In this document: piece after piece, positions 56,560 through 64,000 of the stretch
Numbering within the stretch: position 1 is the first letter of the stretch
How the letters are laid out: each line of letters starts with the position of its first letter
Notes under the pieces: model-generated
The model's input: only the letters and a program-made list of their open reading frames with translations
Database searches by the model: none
What the model was told of the DNA's origin: nothing
Source: Galeruca laticollis
Lineage: Eukaryota; Arthropoda; Insecta; Coleoptera; Chrysomelidae
Direction of reading: 5' to 3'
Assembly: GCA_963921935.1 (NCBI GenBank)
Contig: OY998176.1
Coordinates: 141,528,305 to 141,592,304, forward strand
Length of the DNA stretch: 64,000 bases
Position numbers and translations under genes: made by a program

Positions 56560-58107
56560 CTATTTTTTGTATTTTCCGTTATCCGTTTTCTTTTCCTGTC
56601 GTTCGTTTAGATTTTGTACGGTGTGATCTATCTGTGTTAGTGTGTTATAAATTTCTTGCTCTTCTGGGGTTAAGTCGGTTTCTTCTTTTAACAGGTCTAC
56701 CCATGGTATTTTCCTCTCTGCAATATCTGCTACTCCTAGAATTGCTTCGTCTTCTAGGTTCGGTATATAGAGGAATTTTGTCTCGCCCTCTCGGTTAGCT
56801 ATTGTACACGGAATAACAAAGCTCTTTGTAATTTTCATTTTATATCCGTTTGCTAAAGTAACCGCCGTATTTTCTAGGTTAGTTCTATATTTGGAATGTT
56901 TAATTTTGTTCAGGCCTTTTGTCCCTATGTATGATTTCTGTGCTCCTGTGTCGATTAACGCGTTTAATTGTTGTTGGTTTTGGGTAAAAATTGTTATGTG
57001 CGGTATTTTATCTTCTAATATGCTGTAACTGTTCGTAGTGGAGGATTTTATTGTGCTCATCTTGCTTCTCGAAGAATCGGCCCTTGTGATGTTTCCCGAA
57101 TTCCGGCAACTGCATTTATTTGACGGTGTTCCTATTGTTCCGCAATGACTGCAAAATAATATTTGTCTCCCGTAGCAAGTTTCTTTTCTATGTCCTCTTT
57201 TACCGCATCTCCAGCAACAATCTTGTCGGTTGTAATTCGGTAATTTGCTCTTATTTTGCGGACTTTGCCCCGTGCGGCTGTCGTAATTGGTCTTACTCTC
57301 GGGTTTGCCCGCTTTCTCGATCTCTTTTCGGATACTTTCTAGTTCGTCTATTCGCCGTGTAAGGTCTCTTATTGATGCGATTTCATTTCTTCGGACGTGG
57401 AGTTTGTATTTCGGATTCATATTTCTATATATTCTTTCTAGTTGTTGGCTATTGTTGAAGCCCGTATGTCTCCGCATTAATGTCTGAATTTCTGTGATAT
57501 ATTGTTTAAACGGTTCGTTTTCTCTCCATTATCTTTTCTTCTAAGTATGTTGATAAATCTAATGATACATAAAATGTTTCGAAATCATCTATGAAATCTT
57601 GCCAAGTTTCCCAGAGATGTTTATTATTCCGGTACCAGAGAATTGCTTTGCCTTTTAGCACTTCTGGCAGAGCTCTAAGTATAACTTCGTCGTTTAGCTG
57701 GTAACATGTTTTGAGTTCTTGCAGCCTTTCAATGAACTCTATCGGGTCTTTTGAACCATCAAAGTATAATCCCATCTTCTTATTTTGTCCAGTTCTGTGC
57801 AATCTACGTGTTTGCGATCGTACCTACTATGTCTATCTTCGTACTCGCTGTCTTCGGTAGTGTACATTCTTTCTCTAGGTTTTTCAGATTCTTGTATGCT
57901 GCTTTCTTGTTGTATGATATTATGTCCTGTCTGTTTCCTTATAAAATGTACCATTCTGGCCCGTAGTGTGTCCATATTACCGCTTGTGTCTAATTCGAAT
58001 TTTTGTAGTTCTGTCACTAGCTCTTCCTTCTTGAGCTTGTATATCCATCCTACTTTTGTGTCCGCTATCTCTAATCCCATGTCGGCGTATTCTCCTTGTT
58101 CGCTCAT
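56560..58107 (-). pseudogene. gag-protease of the LTR element, frameshifted
   Basis: Starts at 58107 (MSEQGEYADMGLEI). A SAP-like LKKEELVTELQKFELDTSGN stretch comes first, then a capsid region (GLYFDGSKDPIEFIERL, ALPEVLKGKAILWYR, near 57770-57610), a CCHC zinc knuckle CWRCGKRGHRKETC (57210-57170), a second CSHC cluster, and a retroviral aspartic protease ALIDTGAQKSYIG (near 56970). Frameshifts near 57790 and 57515 break it into three ORFs. Gag binds RNA and packages it; the protease matures it. Confidence 0.85.
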
Positions 58108-58386
58108 GATTTGTTCTTGTCTGATTTTTCTGCTTTTATATGCTTAGTTTCTCTCTGGCTGTTCTGGTGTGTCTAACCTTTTGCAATTTTTGTATCCCTT
58201 ATCTTAATTTTGTAATCGTTTTCTCCCTGGATGCTCTGTTATATCTGTTATCTTTGTTTCCCTTATCTAACCTTTTGCTCGGGCGCCATTTGTGACACCT
58301 GCTCGGGTGCTATTTGTATTATCTAACTTTCTGCTCGGGCGCCATTTGTGACACCTGCTCGGGTGTAATTTGTATTATCTAACTTT

Positions 58387-58400
58387 CTGCTCGGGCGCCA
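58387..58400 (-). promoter_or_regulatory. Primer binding site of the LTR element
   Basis: TGGCGCCCGAGCAG on the minus strand, three bases after the end of the 5' LTR (58404); TGG matches the complement of a tRNA CCA end. The same sequence with flanks recurs at about 58326-58339 and 58272-58285, making a triplicated PBS-like block. Confidence 0.7.
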
Positions 58401-58403
58401 TTT

Positions 58404-59196
58404 TGTGAGGGTGCGTCAGTATGGTAGAGCATAAAAAGGGTTGGATGGTTAGATATATTTCTTTATTCAACTTACAATAATTATCTACAATTAAAACCTA
58501 AAATTCTGTAGAATAAATATATATACACAAGATTTATTGGTCCTGGAGGCTGGCAATCCCTCTAGGGTGGTCGTCGGATTATTCTTCTCGGTTGTCCAGC
58601 TTCCTCACTGAGACGTCAGGTTCCTATAACCAAAGGGGTGTGTGTGTGTCAGGGTTGAGATCCCGCGCTCAACGCACAGCGTGATCTCGGAGGTCGGGAG
58701 TTTGCTTCCGTCCCGGGCTCAACGCGCTCCGGAATTTCGGCTAATCGGAAAGGCCTCGGTCCTGCGCTCAACACGCTGCAGGGCTTGACCTAGGGTAGTT
58801 GGCGTCCGCCCTAAGCTCAACACGCTTTAGGACTTCGTCCGATATACAGGTTCGCTTAGCGTCTAGCCTCGAGTTCAACGCACATCGAGGGGTCAACGAG
58901 AAGCGGGATATTTATGTGGTCACGATTCCTAAGCTCAACACGCTCCGGAATATAATGCAACACTTAGATTATTTTCAGTTGAAGCTTCCTATCGTTATTC
59001 TACGTAATGTAGAGCTTGCTTGATATATCGCAGAACGTATGCTTTGGTAGTATCGGTCAAGTTATTAACGGAAAGGCGAAGGTGCTGCCCTCTCGGTGCT
59101 AGGTGCCCAACTCTGTCTAGTTTTGTTTCGTGTAGAGTTCTATTTTATGATTATTTATCGGGGTTATTTTATGTTCAGAACGACTGTGTCGTTACA
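58404..59196 (-). repeat. 5' LTR (right in the window)
   Basis: Matches the other LTR with scattered differences, including a longer GTGTGT run near 58642 and changes near 59175. The same CTCAAC repeats are present. Confidence 0.9.
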
Positions 59197-60586
59197 AAGT
59201 TACTAGAAGATAAAAATATTAATCCAGGAATAATATCAGATATACTTAATTTTTTTGATGCATGTATTAATAAGAATTATTTCACTTTTGACAATAAGAT
59301 ATATATTCAAAATGAAGGTTTATCAATAGGAAGCTCTATATCGCCAATTTTGGCAATCATTTTTATGGACAGTTTAGAAAGAAACATCTTTGAAAGTAAT
59401 ATTTCAAATATGTTTTATTGTGGTATAGATATATATTGCTTGTTTTATGGGCAGTGAATGACAATTAGATATATTTTTCAACCACATTAATAGTTTACAC
59501 CCAAAAATTAAATTTACATTAGAAGTTGAAGAAAATAGTTCAATCAATTTTCTTGATTTAAAAATTCAGAGTTAATAATGTACTTGATTATTCGATTCAC
59601 TGAAAACCAACACACACTGATATGACTATTCCATACAGTTCCAATCATCCCATGTCCCATAAACTAGCGGCATATAATTCAATGATACATAGAGCATTTT
59701 CAGTTCCTTTGAACAAATGTAATTTTGATAGAGAGATTAACACAATTAAACATCCAACGGTTACCCATTACATATGATGAATAAACTAATTAGTAAAAAA
59801 GAGGAAAAAGTGGCATTACAACCAACATTTTCTAAACAAACTAAAGAAATAAAAACTTATAAAATTATTACATAAGCTGGAAATATTTCTAATAATATTT
59901 CAAAGATAATATCTTTAGCAACAAATACAACGATTTCTTTTAAAACAGAAAGTAACATAAGTACAAAATTGTTAAATGTAAAAACAAAAATATCACCATT
60001 AAAGAAATCTGGTATATATAAACTTAAATGTCCAGAATCTAATGCTGTCTATTTGGGTCAGACCCTTAGAAATTTTGAAATCCGATCAGTGAACACTTAC
60101 GAGCATACAGATTAAAACAACCAGATAAATAGCACTACGCCAGACATCTACTTGACACCAATAATTCATTGCCACCTAACACAGAACTAGACGTACTACA
60201 TATTTGTGATAAGACACAAGAACTGGATTTCCTTGAAGAATTGGAAATTAGAAGACACTTAAGAAACCCACAATATTAAGTCGTCAATGAAAAGATAAAT
60301 CTAGGGAGTTCTCCACTTTTAAACTGTCTTCTTAAGTGATAATTGTAAATATTAGCAGATACAGTTTTCCTGATTTTCTATATCATTGCACAGTTATACT
60401 GATCTTAATTGTGAAAAATTATATCCAGGATATCCCCATAGGGCAATAATATCTAAGCTTTAATATTTATAATATCATATCTTCTTTTTTCAATTAACAT
60501 ATATTAAGTCAGTCATGCACAAGATATGTCACTTATTGGACTAGCCAAAAATAAATAAACATCAGGTGGGCATCAAATGAAATGTA

Positions 60587-60648
60587 ACTTCTGTCATTCT
60601 GACGATGATATTTAGGCAATATCGAAAGAATTGTCAATTTTTTAGAAT
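60587..60648 (+). ncRNA. Hammerhead ribozyme in the 3' repeat of PLE2
   Basis: CTGACGA (60599-60605), a better stem II than in PLE1 (GATATT/AATATC with loop TAGGC), GAAA, and the triplet GTC ending at 60635; stem I TTCT/AGAA is kept. Stem III has one changed base (GAAAGAATTGTC for GAAACAATTGTC), which may weaken it. Confidence 0.75.
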
Positions 60649-60722
60649 TTTTAACATTTCTCAATTAACTGTTCAGTTAATTAGAAACAGTAAGTTTCAT
60701 TTAAAACACTTTATCTTTTTTA

Positions 60723-60960
60723 GTTACAATTTCTTGATCTATTATTTTAACACTATTTTCTTCAGTCTTATCTTCTTTGGGTACGCTTTCTAGATCTATA
60801 TTTTTATTATTGTTTTTGAGTCTTATCTACTTTTGACACTATTTCTTTAGAAACGTTTTCGGGGGTTCTGCTAGTCTGTCATGTGATGGCTTGTTGCCTT
60901 TTTCGTATTCACTATTAAGTGTTACCTTTTTGTTCTTTTGATACATCAGAATCTACGAGT
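60723..60960 (-). pseudogene. Upstream continuation of the split pogo-type tail
   Basis: Minus-strand pieces with the same acidic repeat wording, with several stops. Together with 54175 leftwards they form one older gene remnant interrupted by the second Penelope copy. Confidence 0.5.
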
Positions 60961-61416
60961 ACATTCTATATACGAATTAACATTCAATTATTTTACATAG
61001 AAGAGGGTTAAATGACGAACTGTAGGTCCTTATACCTTATTCTATGCTCTATAGAACCATCTTCAAGAGCACTGCAAGGGTTTACGCTAAAAGGAATCAA
61101 TACAAGCTGTAATCATCTTCATGCAAATTTAAATATTGTTTCTTTATACAATATTTATTATATTTATTATAATAAAAATAGAATGGAAAAGAAAAATATA
61201 GATACGCAAAATAAAATTTTGTTACAAGATATAAAAATAAAAAATCTCCCATTTTATCAGTATTATTTATGTAGAGATACTGTGGTCGTTGTTTTAATTT
61301 GTGTATTATAAAATAACTGTACCTAATTAATTTAATAATTGTTATTAGTGATTTTGAAAAGGTGGAAATAAAGCAAATTGGATAAAAATTACAAAAAATA
61401 AAACACATGATTTCCA
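60961..61416. other. No gene recognised
   Basis: AT-rich. A 99-codon plus ORF at 61012-61311 and its minus counterpart look like chance; no motif. The right edge is the 3' flank of the minus-strand transposase gene. Confidence 0.35.
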
Positions 61417-63971
61417 CTACTCCTCTACAAAATCATCACTATCTTCATTGTCACTGTCAAAATTAATAATAAGTGGAGGCACATCCTGTCTATCAAATAC
61501 TACTTCTCTATCCCACCCATCTTGTATAATTTTTTCAGTGTACTGTACTGTATTTGACCAAGGTGATATTTTTGCGATCTAGCGTCTTTAAGCGGATTAA
61601 AGCGATTCATTTTCGCGAATAAGTAATGACGTCACGCTTAAAAACGCTTGAAGCGGAAACTGGCGTGGTCGAGAGTGCGCCAGAAAACTTTAAGCGGTTG
61701 ATAGCAATGACAGAATAAATTAATAGGGCCTGGACCAATGGTGTGGCTTTTTTTTTCTTTTTTATTAGTAGGCAACAATTTGAATGTATCAACAAACTCA
61801 TAGATAACAAAAAAATTTGTTTAAACATTATTTTTCCCAAACATTTATATCTCTGCGGGGTCGCTGCGAGGTACCGTGTCTTTAGACAATCGAAATTAAA
61901 TATAAAAGTCATAATTTAGATAACGGCTTATCCATTCTTCCTCATAAATCAACCTGATGTGATGGTCTTTTAGAATTGAAAAAATTATTTGCAAACTTTT
62001 TATTCTTCTTGAGAGGAGATTTCTCATTAAAAGGACCACCGAAAAAGATGTATCCTCGCTGAGCAGCACCATTAAGTATCTCCTTCTTTTCATTCTAAAT
62101 TCTAAAATCACACATTTTAACAAAAGCAATATCATTTTATTTAGATATATTAATATTGTTTTGCTTACTACAGACTATAGATTCACAGTTTCAGAAACAA
62201 AACATAAAGTATGTATGTGTCATGAGAGAAATGTCATTTTCATATGCCACAAAATATCCTTTCCATTTTTGCGAGCTTAAGCGTGACGTCATCGTTATGT
62301 GCGACACTGTTAATCCGCTTAAAGACGCTAGATCGCAAAAATATCACTCAAATATCAGCAGTAACTTTTTCTAAAGACTTTTTCCATACACTTATTGCTT
62401 GTTCTGTTGATGAACCATCAGTTCCCACATGATCTCTATAAAAAATTTTAACTATGCCCCAAATATGTTCAATTGGATTGAACATACAGTGGTAAGGGGC
62501 AAGTTGAAGCACTTTGTGACCATATTTTTCAGATAATATGTCAGCTTCATATACTGTTGGTGGTTTATTCCTACAAAATGCATATATTTAAAATAAGTTA
62601 TCTAAGTATTACCATAATATATTAAAAAATGTTTATATCAACTTACCGTTGTACTAAATTCAATAATTGGGTTTTGAGGAAAGTATTTTCAAAAGGAATA
62701 TCATTTTGTATCAACCAGTTCTGTATATCAGTCTTTTTGGTAGCTGCTGTTGGTACTTTATTGATCACTGTACTGTGATAACTTGCATTATCCATTACAA
62801 TCGTGGCAGGTTCTTCCAGGTTCACTAAAAGCTGGTATTCAAACCAATGCAAAAAAATTTCTCGGTTCATTTCACTGTGGTAATCACTATCTTGTTTTTT
62901 GGAAGAAAAACCAGCCCTGCTCCAGGAATAAATCCAAAAGCGGAACCAGCATGCAATACTATATACCTACAATAAGGAAATAACAAATTACTACTAGGTT
63001 TCCTAGATAGACTGCGTAGCTCAAAACAACTATTAATAATTATATAGATTTAAATAAAATAGTGTGACTAGTAAATATTTGAAAAGGTCTTAAACTGGCA
63101 GGAACGTTAGTACATCATAAATTAATTGCTAAATTTCATTAATCAATTACCTTGGACCACACATTTTGATTTTTTTCACGCTTCTATGATTAGAATCTTG
63201 CCAAGAACGTCCAACAGTACCGTCTTTAAATATCCAGGTCTCATCCAAAAACACAAATTGATATAAACCTTCCCTTTTTATCTTGACATATTCATGTAGA
63301 AAATGTACACGTTTTAATGCAATATGTGGCAACTCCATTAAACCATCATCTTTTTGGTATTTGAATCCAATATTTTTCACTATCTTCCAGAGTGATGTTA
63401 AACAACCATTAAAGAGTTCACGCTCCTGGAGTTTGTCTCTAAGTTTTCAAGGTTATGTGTTCCTCTGAAAAAATATTGCATTAGTTAATTGTGAATAAAA
63501 TAAAACAGTAAATTCAATATACTCACTGTTTCCATACATTTCGGAAATCATTTTGATCAAAGTTATCAATTTCAACAGTAGGTTTTATGCATTGTCTCTT
63601 TTTAGGTGGGCTTTTAGGCTGTTCACCTCTATTATGCTTGGCGGCAATATGGTTAACAGTGGTAACGCTAAGTTGTAAAGCTTCTGCAATTCTCTACAAT
63701 ATAATTACTTCAATTTATGAAAAAATAATATATTATCAAGTTTAATTAACCTATCCTAACATTAATAACATTTAATCATTTACATTTAAATATGTAACAA
63801 CAATATTAATAATGATGAATACAAATAGCGAATACTATTACTTACGTCTCTTACAGCAGTAAGCGGGAGAAGCGGGTCCCCATTTCGGCATTCTCGTTCA
63901 AAATAACTCAACGAAGATGTTACTATCTCTTGACATTTTCTGTTCAGCTGCTTCGGCATTTTATTAACCAC
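61417..63971 (-). pseudogene. Five-exon DDE transposase (IS630-Tc1-mariner class, D-to-E spacing ~82), broken
   Basis: Exons on the minus strand: 63959-63846 (an in-frame upstream ATG at 63971 also exists), 63693-63527, 63464-63152, 62966-62647, and 62570-61417, the last interrupted at 62348-61562. Splice sites are GT-AG. A helix-turn-helix region (RIAEALQLSVTTVNHIAAKH) is in exon 2. The catalytic residues are the Asp of QFVFLDETWIFK (exon 3), the Asp of TIVMDNASYHS (exon 4) and the Glu of MFNPIEHIWG (exon 5). By count, 81 residues lie between the last two. The C-terminus is acidic (NFDSDNEDSDDFVEE). One-base frameshifts near the start of exon 3 and near 62910, plus the inserted element, break it. 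Confidence 0.82.
61562..62348. mobile_element. 787-bp TIR element inserted in the transposase's last exon
   Basis: Ends GGTGATATTTTTGCGATCTA (61562) and the complement ending ATCGCAAAAATATCACT (62348) continue as inverted repeats of about 39 bases (GCGTCTTTAAGCGGATTAA inside). A less exact ATGACGTCACGCTTAA follows on both sides. A 3-bp CAA duplication flanks it (61559-61561, 62349-62351). No ORF with a recognised domain. A 3-bp TSD suggests a PIF/Harbinger-like mobiliser, but that is not proven. The transposase coding sequence resumes exactly across it. Confidence 0.85.
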
Positions 63972-64000
63972 ACACTGCAGATTTGCCTAAATAATTAGTT

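Larger units (their letters stand above)
54991..59196 (-). mobile_element. Internally deleted Ty3/Gypsy-type LTR retrotransposon
   Basis: Two direct repeats of 786 bp (54991-55776) and 793 bp (58404-59196), beginning TGTAACGAC and ending CCCTCACA when read on the minus strand (TG...CA). They are flanked by a 4-bp duplication AAGT (54987-54990, 59197-59200), possibly 5 bp. Total 4206 bp. Internal region on the minus strand: PBS, gag, zinc knuckle, protease, then only the first ~20 residues of RT before a deletion. RNase H and integrase are absent. The copies of the LTR are very similar, so the insertion is fairly young. It sits inside PLE2. Confidence 0.9.
54600..60339 (+). pseudogene. Penelope RT/GIY-YIG gene, decayed and split by the LTR element
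   Basis: First part (54600-54990): RT from the YGTVKLHKITKPIRP region up to just past motif A (SFDATNMFTKIPP), with a frameshift near 54810-54890. Second part (59197-60339): the region of motif B, here altered (GSSISPILA), no clean YVDD, and the GIY-YIG domain (GIYKLKCPES, YLGQT), with several stops and small deletions. The CPEC pair has become CPES. Clearly dead. It is the same family as the intact copy at 3450. Confidence 0.88.
54188..60709 (+). mobile_element. Second Penelope-like copy (PLE2), 5'-rearranged and interrupted
   Basis: Flanked by a perfect 13-bp duplication TTTATCTTTTTTA (54175-54187 and 60710-60722). It begins with an inverted segment (54188 to about 54597) made of the pseudo-LTR and the last ~35 codons of the ORF, then switches to a forward, 5'-truncated copy (from about 54600, in the RT). 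That copy is cut at 54990/59197 by an LTR retrotransposon and ends with the 3' repeat (about 60400-60709). The hammerhead core is lost from the left inverted repeat but kept in the right one. Without the LTR element the copy would be about 2.3 kb. Confidence 0.88.

Noticed and set aside
59020..59457. A 145-codon plus ORF that joins LTR sequence to RT-like sequence
   Set aside because: Accidental read-through from the LTR into the interrupted Penelope RT; not a gene.

Overview
The window reads as AT-rich insect nuclear DNA, perhaps beetle, though the order is a guess. It has spliced animal genes with short GT-AG introns, an arthropod-type TATA + TCAGT promoter inside a mobile element, and dense, nested transposons. 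No bacterial operons, CRISPR arrays or rRNA/tRNA genes were seen.

Three host genes are recognisable. (1) A STARD7-like lipid-transfer gene lies on the minus strand (13795-14793, two exons; the rest lies further left, outside what I can recognise). (2) A complete six-exon FAD amine oxidase of the polyamine/spermine oxidase family lies on the plus strand (17882-27441, 487 codons). A pogo-like element sits in its intron 1; a Crypton-like fragment, a foldback element and a rosa-type (DD41D) mariner relic sit in its intron 4. (3) The 5' part of a hexosaminidase-D-like GH20 gene lies on the plus strand (28553-49303). Its third coding exon is 19.6 kb from the second because the intron holds a 14.7 kb Polinton-class element.

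The centrepiece is 29701-44410. This is one insertion with 5'-AG...CT-3' ends and a perfect 6-bp target duplication (TTGGTT), as in Maverick/Polinton elements. It is built as a giant palindrome: two arms of about 7 kb, each carrying only a broken protein-primed-type DNA polymerase B gene reading outward, with a short non-palindromic centre near 37265. No integrase, ATPase, protease or capsid gene was seen. The arms carry different, partly reciprocal lesions plus one shared stop codon.

The rest is a nested transposon landscape. It holds a full-length Penelope-like element with an intact 817-residue RT/GIY-YIG ORF and hammerhead ribozymes in its terminal repeats (2928-6317, 12-bp TSD). A ~150-bp satellite that reverses orientation follows (6330-8370), then a LINE endonuclease relic, then a piggyBac relic inside a Penelope repeat (10331-12747). 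A hAT-like non-autonomous element lies at 16.0-17.6 kb. At 50.1-52.3 kb is a broken gene of an insect family with RNase H-like motifs (I recall it as DUF7869), and a decayed relative lies at 1.26-1.9 kb. Finally there is a three-deep nest: a pogo-type transposase tail with PHD finger, split by a second Penelope copy (54188-60709, 13-bp TSD), itself split by an internally deleted LTR retrotransposon (54991-59196). A five-exon DDE transposase with a D-to-E spacing near 82 (61417-63971), interrupted by a 787-bp TIR element, closes the window.
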